DNA from: Pseudomonas protegens CHA0
GTDB taxonomy: Bacteria; Pseudomonadota; Gammaproteobacteria; Pseudomonadales; Pseudomonadaceae
Length of the DNA: 64,000 nucleotides
Assembly: GCF_000397205.1 (NCBI RefSeq)
Contig: NC_021237.1
Location: 4,465,001 to 4,529,000 of the forward strand
Reading direction: 5' to 3'
Shown here: piece by piece, positions 1 through 8,604 of the stretch
Numbering within the stretch: position 1 is the first letter of the stretch
How the letters are laid out: each line of letters starts with the position of its first letter
Notes under the pieces: generated by a model
The model's database searches: none
Told to the model about the DNA's origin: nothing
The model's input: only the letters and a program-made list of their open reading frames with translations
Made by a program: the position numbers and the translations under genes

Positions 1-809
1 ATGCGCATGTCACGCAATTGGGTTTCCTTGAAGTTGGCATCGATCCACAGTTGATCCAGCGGGATCACCGCCATCAACGCCGTACCCGGTTGCACTCGCT
101 GGCCGAGCTGCACGGTGCGTTTGGCAACGTAACCGGTGACCGGCGCGATCAGGGTGCTGCGCGCATTGGTCAGGTAGGCCTGGCGCAGATCCGCAGCCGC
201 CGACATCACGTCCGGGTGCGACGAGACCACGGTGTCATCGACCAGTGCACTGGTGGTTTTCAACTGCTGCTTGGCGTTGGCCAGGGCGTTTTGCGCCGAG
301 GTCAGGTCGTCGCGGGCGTGGGACAGTTCTTCCTGGGAAATCGCGCCGCCAGCGGCAAGGTTTTTCCGGCGGTTGAAGTTGTCCTGAGCCTTCTGCACTT
401 CGGCCTGTTGCGCGTTGACCTGGGCTTTCATGCCGTCGACATTGCTGTACAGGCCGCGAACCTGACGCACGGTACGCGCCAGTTTCGCCTGGGCACTTTG
501 CAGACCGACTTCGGCATCGTTGGGGTCGAAGTTGATCAGCACCTGACCTTCGTGGACAAGGTCACCATCGTCGGCGCCGATGCTGACCACGGTACCGGTC
601 ACCAGCGGAGTGATTTCAACGACGTTGCCGTTGACGTAGGCGTCATCGGTGCTCTCATTCCAGCGCCCGATGAATTCGTGATAAGCCCAGACACCGGCAC
701 CGGTGAGGGCCACAACAATGGCCAGCACCAGCAGCATCACTTTGCGCTTGCGCGGATTGCCGGTGTCTTGCGAGTTGTCTTGAGCTTGGATGTTTTCGGC
801 AGTGGCCAT
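1..809 (-). CDS. HlyD/EmrA-family efflux periplasmic adaptor (3' end outside window)
   Basis: Membrane fusion protein of a tripartite drug-efflux pump, bridging an inner-membrane transporter and the outer-membrane factor encoded just upstream. It reads leftwards from an ATG at 809 and stays open to base 1, so only about 269 N-terminal residues are seen. Visible parts are a short polar N-terminus, one transmembrane segment (about residues 24-42), a biotinyl-lipoyl-like stretch (TDDAYVNGNVVEITPLVTGTV), a long Ala/Gln-rich coiled-coil hairpin and the return barrel-sandwich half (LIAPVTGYVAKRTVQLGQRV). It starts 14 bases after the outer-membrane factor stop, so marR-OMF-adaptor is one operon, and an EmrB-like MFS transporter is expected beyond the left edge. 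The family is clear. The substrate is not. Confidence 0.9.
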   Translation of the reverse strand, partial: MATAENIQAQDNSQDTGNPRKRKVMLLVLAIVVALTGAGVWAYHEFIGRWNESTDDAYVNGNVVEITPLVTGTVVSIGADDGDLVHEGQVLINFDPNDAEVGLQSAQAKLARTVRQVRGLYSNVDGMKAQVNAQQAEVQKAQDNFNRRKNLAAGGAISQEELSHARDDLTSAQNALANAKQQLKTTSALVDDTVVSSHPDVMSAAADLRQAYLTNARSTLIAPVTGYVAKRTVQLGQRVQPGTALMAVIPLDQLWIDANFKETQLRDMR

Positions 810-823
810 GACAAATACCTGAA

Positions 824-2293
824 TTAGTTGTGCGGCGTAGCTGGAATGGCGTTGGCTGCGCTCAGGGTCTCGCCCTGAAAGCCCCCGCCCAGCGCTTGCA
901 TCAGTTGAATCGACAAATCGATCTGCTCAGCATTGAGGTTGGCCAACTGACGTTGGGCCTGCAGCAGTTGCTGCTCGATGCTGAGCACGTCCAGGTAGTT
1001 GCCGATGCCGGAACCGTAACGCTGGACCACGGTGTTATAGGAATCCTGAGCAATATCGGTGGCGTGCTGTTGCGCGCCGATTTGCCGGCCGATGTCACGC
1101 AACTGGTTGATCGTGTCGCTGACATCACCCAGCGCTTTCACCAGGCTTTTGTTGTACTGCGCCACCGCCAGATCGTAATCGGCGTCACGCGAATCGAGGT
1201 TGGCGCGCAGGCGCCCGCCATCGAAGATCGGCAGCGAAATGGTCGGGGCGATGCTGAAGAAGCGACTGGCCGAACCAAACATTGCGTCACCCAACAAGGA
1301 TTCGGCACCGGCGGAAGCCGTAAGGTTCAGGTTGGGATAGAAGCGGGTTTTCGCCGAATCGATGTCTTTGCTCGCGGCCTCTACACGCCAGCGGGCGGCG
1401 ACCAGGTCCGGGCGGCGGCCAAGCAGCTCTGCCGGAAGAACCGAGGGCACAGCCACGGCGCTGGCTTGCAATACTTTGGGCCGGGCGATTTCACTGCCGC
1501 GATCCGGGCCTTTGCCGAGCAGCACGGCCAGGGCGATTTTCGCACTGCTCAGACGTTTTTCGGCGTCGATCAGGCTGGCTTCGGAACTGGCTTCCAGACT
1601 CTGGGTTTGCTGGAGCTGGTACTGGCTGTCGATCCCGGCGCTCAAGCGACGCTGGCTCAGATCGAGCATTTGTCTGGTGCGCTTGAGGTCGTCGCTGGCC
1701 AGGTCATAGACGATGTGCGCCTGCCCCAGATCGCTGTAGGCCCGGGCCACATCGGCGGCGAGGGTCAATTGCGCGGCCTGACGGTCGACTTCAGCAGCAC
1801 GAGCCTGGCCGAGTGCGGCTTCCCAGGCGTCACGCTGGCCTCCCCACAGGTCGAAGTTGTAATTGAAGCCGGCGCTGATGTTGCGCACGGTGGCGTAGGC
1901 ATCGCCCTGCCCCAGCGGATCCTGATCCTTGGCCAGGCGCGAACGGCTGATGCCGGCGCTGGCATCGAGGGTCGGATAGCGTTCGGCATCGGCGGCATAC
2001 GCGGCGGCGCTGGCCTGATGGGCGCGGGCGGCGGCAATCTGCATGTCCGGGCTGTCGCGCAGGGCTTCGCGGATCAGACCGTCGAGCTGTGGATCGCCGA
2101 GGCTGGTCCACCAGTCGCTTTTCGGCCATGCCGCAGGCGACAGGGTCACACCGTTGAGGGATTGGCCGGCCTTCAGGCTTTTCGCGTCGAGATTTTTGCC
2201 TTGGGTATCGAGGCCGCTGTAATTGGCGCATCCGGCAAGGATCATCGCCGACAGCACCAGCGTCAGGCTGCTGCGCAAGGTTTTACTGCTCAT
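824..2293 (-). CDS. NodT/OprM-family outer-membrane efflux lipoprotein
   Basis: Outer-membrane channel of a resistance-nodulation or EmrAB-type tripartite pump. The N-terminus is a lipoprotein signal with lipobox LAGC (Cys about residue 22), followed by two OEP repeats of the TolC fold. Family motifs are visible, including the LGRRPDLVAARWRVEAA stretch and FYPNLNLTASAG. I chose ATG 2293 (489 aa) because AGGTGA lies 6 bases upstream. An in-frame GTG at 2302 would merely extend into the marR gene. The start lies within the last codons of marR (11-base overlap), indicating translational coupling. The adaptor gene follows 14 bases after the stop. The family is certain; the drug range cannot be read. 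Confidence 0.93.
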   Translation of the reverse strand: MSSKTLRSSLTLVLSAMILAGCANYSGLDTQGKNLDAKSLKAGQSLNGVTLSPAAWPKSDWWTSLGDPQLDGLIREALRDSPDMQIAAARAHQASAAAYAADAERYPTLDASAGISRSRLAKDQDPLGQGDAYATVRNISAGFNYNFDLWGGQRDAWEAALGQARAAEVDRQAAQLTLAADVARAYSDLGQAHIVYDLASDDLKRTRQMLDLSQRRLSAGIDSQYQLQQTQSLEASSEASLIDAEKRLSSAKIALAVLLGKGPDRGSEIARPKVLQASAVAVPSVLPAELLGRRPDLVAARWRVEAASKDIDSAKTRFYPNLNLTASAGAESLLGDAMFGSASRFFSIAPTISLPIFDGGRLRANLDSRDADYDLAVAQYNKSLVKALGDVSDTINQLRDIGRQIGAQQHATDIAQDSYNTVVQRYGSGIGNYLDVLSIEQQLLQAQRQLANLNAEQIDLSIQLMQALGGGFQGETLSAANAIPATPHN

Positions 2294-2765
2294 TGTGTTC
2301 ACCTAAGCGCTGGATGGTGATCGGGTCACCGGCGGCCAGCAGGATTTTCTTGAGGATGTATTCCAGGGTCTTCAACTCGTCCGGGGAGATCGCGCCAGCC
2401 AGTTCATTCATCGCGTCGGCGCCGATCTGCGGCAGCCGATCCGTCAACTGCTGGCCCTGTTCGGTCAGGGTCAGTTGCACTTGGCGGCGATCACCTTCGC
2501 TGCGTTGGCGAGCCAGGAAGCCCTTCTGCTCCAGACGATCGAGCATGCGTGTCATCGAACCGCTGTCCAGCGAAAGGTGCCGGCACAGCTCGGCCGGGGT
2601 ATCGACGCCGAACTGGGCCATGATGATCAACACTTTGAACTGCGCGGCAGTGATGCCGTGGGGTTCCATGTGGGTGTCGATGATCCGGTCCTTGAGCAAT
2701 GCGGCGCGGCCCAGCAACAGGCCGAGATGGCAGGTTTTGAATTCGTCCGGGGTGAAATGCTTCAT
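2283..2765 (-). CDS. MarR-family transcriptional regulator of the efflux operon
   Basis: A 160-residue winged-helix repressor. The central part (AELCRHLSLDSGSMTRMLDRLEQ, the helix-turn-helix, then the wing SEGDRRQVQLTLTEQG) is typical of MarR proteins. It is the first gene of the leftward operon with the outer-membrane factor and HlyD adaptor. Its ATG at 2765 is preceded by AGGTG at 6 bases, the same ribosome-site sequence used by the next gene. Two near-identical palindromes lie just upstream, so autoregulation with release by a phenolic or drug ligand is the natural inference. EmrR/MprA-like control of EmrAB is the closest known arrangement. Confidence 0.93.
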   Translation of the reverse strand: MKHFTPDEFKTCHLGLLLGRAALLKDRIIDTHMEPHGITAAQFKVLIIMAQFGVDTPAELCRHLSLDSGSMTRMLDRLEQKGFLARQRSEGDRRQVQLTLTEQGQQLTDRLPQIGADAMNELAGAISPDELKTLEYILKKILLAAGDPITIQRLGEHNEQ

Positions 2766-2779
2766 GTGCTCACCTAATA

Positions 2780-2825
2780 ACTGCCTAGGCAGTGAATATA
2801 TGTCGAGATATTACTGCCTAGGCAG
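2780..2825. promoter_or_regulatory. Paired palindromic operators for the MarR regulator
   Basis: ACTGCCTAGGCAGT at 2780-2793 is a perfect 14-base palindrome and is repeated as ACTGCCTAGGCAG at 2813-2825, 33 bases apart centre to centre, that is about three helical turns. The spacer is A+T rich and would hold the promoter. The nearer site ends 15 bases from the marR start. This is very probably where the regulator represses its own operon, an inference from position and symmetry. Confidence 0.75.
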
Positions 2826-2957
2826 CGAATGTCAACGCAATAGTTAGGTTGCTTTGTAATTAGTTGACCTATGGACTGGGTCTTTATGCTGAACAGGCGG
2901 GCGTCATCACCAACCCGCTGACGATTAGTAGTCTTCATGCCTCTGCCTGCCGCCTGT

Positions 2958-3383
2958 GAATCAACGGGATTGCCCTATTCCACGATGACTTCGACAAAGG
3001 CCATGGCTCGCACGTGCTCCCGGCATCCCCCCCTTCAGCGAGTTGAAGATCGAGCGCATACAGGTGCACGACTGCAGCGCCAACGAGGAACTGACGCAGG
3101 CGCCGACCTGCATTGCCAGGCTCGGTCCCCCGTTGGTCTAACGGTGGTGACGGGAAGCTTGGAGACCGCGCAAGAACTTGATCTGTTGCGTAAAATCGAC
3201 TGCACTCAGATTCAGGGTTTCCTGATCTTTCACGCCATATCTTCGGATCAATTCCAGCCGTTGCTGTCCCATGGCGGGCCGACAAACGCGTATGGATTGG
3301 CAAGCGGGTGTCGAGGCCCGTCACTTGCCATCGTGGTCACTGTGTCCAACGGCTCTCTCATCACTGCTACCCAGGTCCTCTAA
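2958..3383 (+). pseudogene. Relic of an EAL-domain (PvrR/RocR-like) phosphodiesterase, frameshifted
   Basis: Three reading frames together spell the C-terminal part of an EAL domain. From about 2970 one frame gives GIALFHDDFDKGHGSHVLPASP, matching the family's DDFGTGYSSLSYL. From about 3027, after a frameshift in a run of C, another gives PPFSELKIERIQVHDC, matching FDELKIDRSFV. From about 3140 a third gives LTVVTGSLETAQELDLLRK and then QGFLIFHAISSDQFQPLL, matching VVAEGVET...GYLFSRPLP. Its last frame ends in TAA overlapping the ATG of the hybrid kinase (TAATG), the coupling expected of a former operon partner. The N-terminal receiver and most of the EAL domain are absent. In P. aeruginosa PvrR or RocR sits beside RcsC/PvrS/RocS1-type kinases, which supports the identification. 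Confidence 0.8.
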
Positions 3384-6300
3384 TGCCACATCCCAATGCC
3401 CTTCTGGAGAAACTCGCCAGCAGTTCCTCGCGCCTGAACAAGAGCCTGCTGGTGCTCGGAGCCCTGTTGTTGCTGTTGCTGGGCATCAGCTATGTGGGGG
3501 TGACGCGCATGATCGAAGAGCGGCGCGAAACCTTGCAGTTTCACTTCGCTCGGCTGATGGAGAATGTCCACGAACAGGAAGTGTTCCTGCAGGATATCGC
3601 CCGGGAAAGCGTCAAGAGCGAACGGCTGCCCAGTCTCATGTTGCCACCCTACTCACAAAAACCCCTGCCCGATGAAGGGCCGAATATTTACGAGGGCCGC
3701 GGCCTGCCGTTTTCGCTGCCCTATAGCTTGAAGATCAATACGGACAGGATTGCCCCCAGCCAATACCCGAAGATCTTTGCGCTGGGTACCCATTTGGCGG
3801 CCTATTACAGTGCGTTCTGGTCGGCCTCGCACTATCAGTCGCCCCAAGTCGCCCTGATCAATGGCCCCGACAATTTTGACCTTGCCGTACCCTCCACCGG
3901 GCGTTTGCGCGGTCCGGGACGGGTACCAATGCCTATGGGCGATCTGATCGATGCGATGACCCGCTTGAACAAGCGCCTGCGCGGGCAGAACTCGCCATTG
4001 CCAGATTTTCAGGTGCACTGGGAACCCTATGTCTCTTCCAATGACGACAAGAGCGCCCCCACCCTGCTGGCGTACGTGAGTATCAACCTGGCGAAAACCG
4101 CATTGACCGTCGAGGGCGCCGATACCTGGGTGGTGCTGGGCTCGCTGATGAACCTGTCTCAGGTCAACAACATCGAGCGGTTGATGCAGTGGTCGATCTA
4201 CGATGACTTCACCTTGATCACCCCTCGTGGCGTGGTATTGACCGGAGCTCTGAAACCCGGCGAGGTGCTGGATGAAGGGGTGAACTTCAACCGCGACGGC
4301 CTGGTGTTCAAACTGAGCAGCCCCGGGGAGCATCACTGGACGGCGATCTACTTCATCAGCCTGCGCAGCTTCCTCGATTACGCGCTGTGGCCATTGCTTG
4401 GCCTGGTCGCGCTGGTGCTTGCGCTGCTCGGTTGCAGTCGGGCGATCAATCGCTGGTACCAGGCCCGGGTCATCCTGCCCGCGCAGAGCGCCCACGCCAG
4501 CATCGCTGAAAGCGAGGCATTCAGCCGCACGGTGATCGATACGGCGCCGACCGGCCTGTGCGTGATTCGCCGCAGCGATCACCAGGTGCTGCTGGAAAAC
4601 CAGCGCGCCCAGCAATGGCACGACAACGGCCAACTGATGAGCTTGCTCACGCCCCTTACGGGCCCCGGTCATGCCGATCTTGAAATCAATGGGCGCCACT
4701 TGCATGTTGCCTTCGTGCCCACCCGCTATCAGGGCCAGGACGCCTGGTTATGTGCGTTGCATGACGTGACCCGGCATGTCGAAGATGCAGCGGCGCTGGA
4801 AGAGGCGCGCCAGGCCGCCGACTCGGCAAACCAGGCCAAAAGCCGTTTCCTCGCCACCATGAGCCACGAGATCCGTACTCCCCTGTACGGCGTGCTGGGA
4901 ACTCTGGAGCTGCTTGGCCTGACCTCGCTCGCCCCGCGCCAGCAGGATTACCTGCACACCATCCAGCGCTCCTCCGCCACGTTGTTCCAACTGGTCAGCG
5001 ATGTACTGGATGTGTCGAAAATCGAAGCCGGACAGATGACCCTCGAACTTGAGGATTTCTGCCCGCTGGAGCTGACCGAAGACACCGTGCGCACCTACAG
5101 CGCCTTCGCCCGATCCAAGGGCCTGCTGCTCTATGCCTGCATCGACCCGGCGCTGCCGGACCGGTTGCGCGGTGACCCGATACGGATTCGCCAGATCCTC
5201 AACAACTTGTTGAGCAACGCCATCAAGTTCACCGATAACGGTCGCGTGGTGCTGCGGGTTCAGTTGCTGGAAAGCGACGACGGCCGTGCCCATGTGCAAT
5301 GGCAAGTCAGCGATTCGGGAAAGGGGATTACCCAGGCGCAACAACAGCAACTGTTCGACCCTTTCTATCAGGTCAACGACGCCAACGCGCAAGCCGGTGC
5401 CGGATTGGGACTGGCCATTTGCAAATGGCTGTGCGAGTTGATGGCGGGCCAGTTGAACGTGGTCAGCGAGCCCGGGCTCGGCAGCAGTTTCATCCTTCAA
5501 CTCTCGCTGGAACACGCACCCGGTGAGCTGGCCGATTGCCCTGTGTTCGGCCCCGGCAGCGCCGCCGTCTATGTGCGTGCAAAGGTCGCTGAACAGGCCC
5601 AACACCTGATGGCCTGGCTCAAGCGTTTTGGCCTCGACTGCCACCCGCTGACGGCCGGTACACCAGTGTCATCGGCACTGCTGGTAGAGCTTTGCTCGCT
5701 GGCCAATACCGCGGCCTGGCCGGGTCCGAAGGTCGTCGCCACGGCGGATGGCCCCAACCCTTCGCAATTACGCGGTACCGTCCGAGAAGTCGACGCCCAT
5801 GATGTCCGCGCGATCGCCTGGGCGATTTACCAGGCCCAGCACGGCGCTCGCACCGACAGCCAACCTTCGTCGCCGGATACCCCCCGGCAGTTGAATCTGC
5901 AAGTGCTGGTGGCGGAAGACAATGTGATCAACTCGGCGATCATCAAGGAGCAACTGGAAGTGCTGGGCTGCTCGGTGGTCGTCGCGGCCAATGGCGAGCT
6001 TGCCCTGGCGCAGTGGTCGCCCGGACGTTTCGATCTGCTGCTGACCGACGTCAATATGCCGGTCATGAACGGCTACCAATTGACCACGGCGTTGCGACAA
6101 CTGGATCAGGCCTTGCCGATTATCGGCGTCACCGCCAACGCCTTGCGCGAAGAAGGCGAGCGCTGCGCTAGCGTCGGCATGAACGCCTGGATGGTCAAGC
6201 CGCTGAACCTCGCCACCCTGCGCGCGCACCTGGAAAGACATTGCAAAATCGCCCTACCGGCGACCAGCGTTGCGCCTCTAAAGCTGTCATCGAACATGCG

Positions 6301-6556
6301 CGAACTCTTTGTCACGACGCTACGCCAGGACATGCAGGTCACGCTGACGGCACTGGACAACGCCGATGCCCATCGCGTGGCGCAACAGCTGCACAGCATG
6401 GCCGGTGCATTGGGTGCGGTACAGCTCGAGGAACTGGCCACAACCTTCGTCGAGCTGGAGTGTCGCCTGAACGGCATGAGCGTGACCAGCGCCCTGGACC
6501 TGGAGGTGCGCCAGAATCTGGCTCGATTGAAAGACCTGCTGGACACCCTTGAATAA
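3383..6556 (+). CDS. RcsC-like hybrid sensor histidine kinase linked to fimbrial genes
   Basis: A 1057-residue inner-membrane sensor. Order: short cytoplasmic N-terminus, transmembrane helix about residues 20-37, periplasmic sensor region of about 290 residues, second helix near 330-350, a degenerate PAS-like region, HisKA with phospho-acceptor His495 in ATMSHEIRTPLYG, HATPase with N, G1 and G2 boxes (NNLLSNAIKF, DSGKGI, GAGLGLAIC), a linker like the RcsC ABL region, a receiver with Asp889 in LLTDVNMPVMNGY, and a C-terminal Hpt-like helix with His1004 (QQLHSMAGALG). All phosphorelay residues are present. I chose ATG 3383, which overlaps the stop of the EAL relic; the frame extends further upstream without support. 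Both neighbouring partners are relics, so the intact kinase may signal to an unlinked regulator or be orphaned. Confidence 0.9.
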   Translation: MPHPNALLEKLASSSSRLNKSLLVLGALLLLLLGISYVGVTRMIEERRETLQFHFARLMENVHEQEVFLQDIARESVKSERLPSLMLPPYSQKPLPDEGPNIYEGRGLPFSLPYSLKINTDRIAPSQYPKIFALGTHLAAYYSAFWSASHYQSPQVALINGPDNFDLAVPSTGRLRGPGRVPMPMGDLIDAMTRLNKRLRGQNSPLPDFQVHWEPYVSSNDDKSAPTLLAYVSINLAKTALTVEGADTWVVLGSLMNLSQVNNIERLMQWSIYDDFTLITPRGVVLTGALKPGEVLDEGVNFNRDGLVFKLSSPGEHHWTAIYFISLRSFLDYALWPLLGLVALVLALLGCSRAINRWYQARVILPAQSAHASIAESEAFSRTVIDTAPTGLCVIRRSDHQVLLENQRAQQWHDNGQLMSLLTPLTGPGHADLEINGRHLHVAFVPTRYQGQDAWLCALHDVTRHVEDAAALEEARQAADSANQAKSRFLATMSHEIRTPLYGVLGTLELLGLTSLAPRQQDYLHTIQRSSATLFQLVSDVLDVSKIEAGQMTLELEDFCPLELTEDTVRTYSAFARSKGLLLYACIDPALPDRLRGDPIRIRQILNNLLSNAIKFTDNGRVVLRVQLLESDDGRAHVQWQVSDSGKGITQAQQQQLFDPFYQVNDANAQAGAGLGLAICKWLCELMAGQLNVVSEPGLGSSFILQLSLEHAPGELADCPVFGPGSAAVYVRAKVAEQAQHLMAWLKRFGLDCHPLTAGTPVSSALLVELCSLANTAAWPGPKVVATADGPNPSQLRGTVREVDAHDVRAIAWAIYQAQHGARTDSQPSSPDTPRQLNLQVLVAEDNVINSAIIKEQLEVLGCSVVVAANGELALAQWSPGRFDLLLTDVNMPVMNGYQLTTALRQLDQALPIIGVTANALREEGERCASVGMNAWMVKPLNLATLRAHLERHCKIALPATSVAPLKLSSNMRELFVTTLRQDMQVTLTALDNADAHRVAQQLHSMAGALGAVQLEELATTFVELECRLNGMSVTSALDLEVRQNLARLKDLLDTLE

Positions 6557-6577
6557 TTTCAATGCGGATAATCAGCC

Positions 6578-6814
6578 ATGGAAACCCTCAAGGTTGCCAT
6601 TGCCAATGACCACCCCATCGTCCTGGGGGGGTACGAGAGCTGGTTGAGCGTGGCCAATGCTTGCGCGCTGATGGAATACCTGACGCGGCACTTCCCCAAC
6701 GTGCTGGTGCTGGCGCTGACGATAATTTCCAACCCGCTGAGCCTGACGCGCCTGCAAGAGATCGTGGCAAGCCGGTGCGCAGCAGTGCCGAGCGTTTTAC
6801 TCATTTGTTGCTAA
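6578..6814 (+). pseudogene. Relic of an RcsB-like response regulator with internal deletion
   Basis: The 78-residue frame begins KVAIANDHPIVLGGYESWL, the start of an RcsB/LuxR-type receiver with the acidic pocket altered to N-D. It then jumps within a few residues to LMEYLTRHFPNVLVLALTIISNP and LTRLQEI, which belong to the alpha3/beta4/alpha4 part of the same domain. About 40 residues in between are missing, including the phospho-acceptor Asp and the MPG motif. The rest of the receiver and the whole LuxR helix-turn-helix are gone, and the tail (ASRCAAVPSVLLICC) is not family-like. It lies 21 bases after the hybrid kinase, where cupD-type loci carry rcsB. It cannot be phosphorylated or bind DNA in the normal way. 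Confidence 0.82.
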
Positions 6815-7094
6815 AGGAACATAAAATAGTGCGTTGATTTGTTCCGGGAGTGGGAGTCAGCAACAATTGACTTAAGAGCGAAAAGATAACAAGCATTCAA
6901 AAAACTCTTGCCACGAGCAAACTTGGCGCCAACAGCAACCATACACTTCTGGATTACTAACATAACTAGAAAAAACTCAAACCAATAGACAACTACATTC
7001 CAGCTGCAATTAACTTCTAGGAATCGTCTGATGTACCACCAAAAAATCGCGTTATATCGTGTTGTTGTTTTAAACCTAACCACTGGAAAACAAC
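6815..7094 (+). promoter_or_regulatory. A+T-rich upstream region of the fimbrial operon
   Basis: These 280 bases between the regulator relic and the pilin gene are much richer in A+T than the rest of the window. They contain no convincing gene, although a leftward frame of 106 codons crosses them. Regulatory regions of fimbrial operons are typically like this and are bound by H-NS/MvaT-type silencers and RcsB-like activators. No single promoter could be fixed by eye. The pilin ATG follows GGAAAACAAC, a weak ribosome site. Confidence 0.45.
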
Positions 7095-7697
7095 ATGAAA
7101 AAGCTAACTCGCGCACTTCTCGCCCTTTCAATCATCGCCGCCGCTGGCAATGCCTTGGCAGAGGAGCCCGTTACTACACCCGCTAACCCCATCCAGGCCG
7201 GTAGTGGCACTATCAACTTCACCGGCACCATCAACAATGACGCCTGCTCCGTTGAGGGTGCTGGCAAGGGTAAAACCATCGCGGTCGAAATGGGCGAAGT
7301 GTCGATCAAAGACATGGGCACTCCCAGCGCGCCTAAAGGCAACGGCACACTGAACGTCGAAAACTTCAGCATGAAGATCAACTGCAACGCCGGTACTAAG
7401 GTCGCAATGATCTTCAAACCAACCTCGGGCGCAGGTTCGGGTCTCGTGCCCGGTACCAAGGTGCTTCGTCTGATTGACGGTCTGGGGGCTGCGAAAGGTA
7501 TCGGCATTGCGCTGCTTGACTCCAATGGCGAGGTGATCGACCTCCGCACGGCAAGCACCGCAAAGATCGAAAACTCTCTGCAAGACAGCAACGCCACCCT
7601 CAAATTCTCCGCAGCCTACGTAACCACCGGCACTCCGGCACAGGCTGTTGCCGGTCGTGGCGACGCCACCCTACCGTTCACGCTGCAATACGAATAA
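7095..7697 (+). CDS. Type-1-like fimbrial major subunit (chaperone-usher pilin)
   Basis: A 200-residue exported pilin. A signal peptide (MKKLTRALLALSIIAAAGNA, cleavage near LA-EE) is followed by an Ig-like pilin domain lacking its last strand. The paired cysteines NDACSVEG and KINCNAG form the usual disulfide, and the C-terminus (DATLPFTLQYE) has the alternating hydrophobic pattern and penultimate Tyr used in donor-strand exchange with the chaperone. It is the first structural gene and lies 72 bases before the chaperone, matching CupD1/CupB1-type order. The neighbouring regulatory genes point to an RcsB/Pvr- or Roc-controlled fimbria. No tip adhesin is found nearby. Confidence 0.92.
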   Translation: MKKLTRALLALSIIAAAGNALAEEPVTTPANPIQAGSGTINFTGTINNDACSVEGAGKGKTIAVEMGEVSIKDMGTPSAPKGNGTLNVENFSMKINCNAGTKVAMIFKPTSGAGSGLVPGTKVLRLIDGLGAAKGIGIALLDSNGEVIDLRTASTAKIENSLQDSNATLKFSAAYVTTGTPAQAVAGRGDATLPFTLQYE

Positions 7698-7769
7698 TCC
7701 GCGCGAACACACAAGCCCGGTGCGGGGCCGGTCGGCCCCGCATCCTCATTCACTTGCGCGGTAGCCCTC

Positions 7770-8519
7770 ATGTTTTATCGTCACTCACTATCCTTTTGTG
7801 CAGGCCTGCTGAGCCTGTTCATGGTCAATCAGGCCATGGCCGGAATTTCCTTGAGCAGCACCCGGCTGATTTTCGACGGCCAGCACAAGGAGGCCGGAAT
7901 CACCGTGCGCAACAGCGGTGAAGACGTGTTGATCCAGTCGTGGATCGACACCGACTCCAGCGAAACCGCAGCAGTACCCTTTGCCGTCACGCCGCCACTG
8001 GTGCGCGTCAGCGGCGACGAACAGCAAATATTGCGGGTGATCTACGAAGGCACGGGCATGCCATCCGACCGCGAGTCGGTGGTGTGGCTCAATGTGCAAG
8101 AGATCCCTCAAGCGGCGAAATCCAAGAACACCTTGCAACTGGCCGTGCGTCAGCGCATCAAGGTGTTCTTCCGCCCGGCAGGCCTGAAAAACAACGCCTA
8201 TCTGGCACCGAGCGAACTGACCTGGCGCCTGACAGAACAAGCCGGCAAGCACCTGTTGGTGGTGAACAACCCTGGCCGGTATCACGTGTCGATTGCCGAA
8301 ATCACACTTCAATCCGGCACCGTCAGTGAGCAACCCGTTGAATCAATGATGATTGCCCCCGGCGAGCAAAAAAGCTTCCCCCTTAAACAACTTCACAACG
8401 CCAATACAGCCCGTCTTTTATTCAAAAGCATTAATGATTATGGCGCACAAGATCGTTATGGAGCACAAATTTCCAACAGTGCCGATACCCGAGCCAGTTT
8501 GAATAAACAAACCCCATAA
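7770..8519 (+). CDS. Periplasmic fimbrial chaperone (PapD-like)
   Basis: A 249-residue periplasmic chaperone that folds and caps pilins by donating its G1 strand. A signal peptide ends near AMA-GISL. Then comes the N-terminal Ig domain beginning LSSTRLIFDGQHKEAGITVRN with its conserved Arg, the PPLVRVSGDEQQILRVIY motif and AVRQRIKVFFRP with the anchoring basic residue. A second Ig domain follows. It is encoded between pilin and usher. Its last 60 bases become noticeably A+T rich (NDYGAQDRYGAQISNS), unlike the middle of the gene. Confidence 0.93.
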   Translation: MFYRHSLSFCAGLLSLFMVNQAMAGISLSSTRLIFDGQHKEAGITVRNSGEDVLIQSWIDTDSSETAAVPFAVTPPLVRVSGDEQQILRVIYEGTGMPSDRESVVWLNVQEIPQAAKSKNTLQLAVRQRIKVFFRPAGLKNNAYLAPSELTWRLTEQAGKHLLVVNNPGRYHVSIAEITLQSGTVSEQPVESMMIAPGEQKSFPLKQLHNANTARLLFKSINDYGAQDRYGAQISNSADTRASLNKQTP

Positions 8520-8604
8520 CTTAAGCGCCGCTGTGACGGCTGAACTTCCACTGTATTTCTCTTCGCTCCGTTAGTTCGTATCGGAGGTGATATGGGGTTC
8601 CTGC

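Noticed and set aside
2475..2777. Plus-strand frames opposite marR
   Set aside because: marR is complete with ribosome site and operators; the antisense frames have no family features.
6811..7131. Leftward 106-codon frame in the A+T-rich region before the pilin gene
   Set aside because: Composition is that of random A+T-rich sequence (many Phe, Cys, Ser), it overlaps the pilin start and has no ribosome site.
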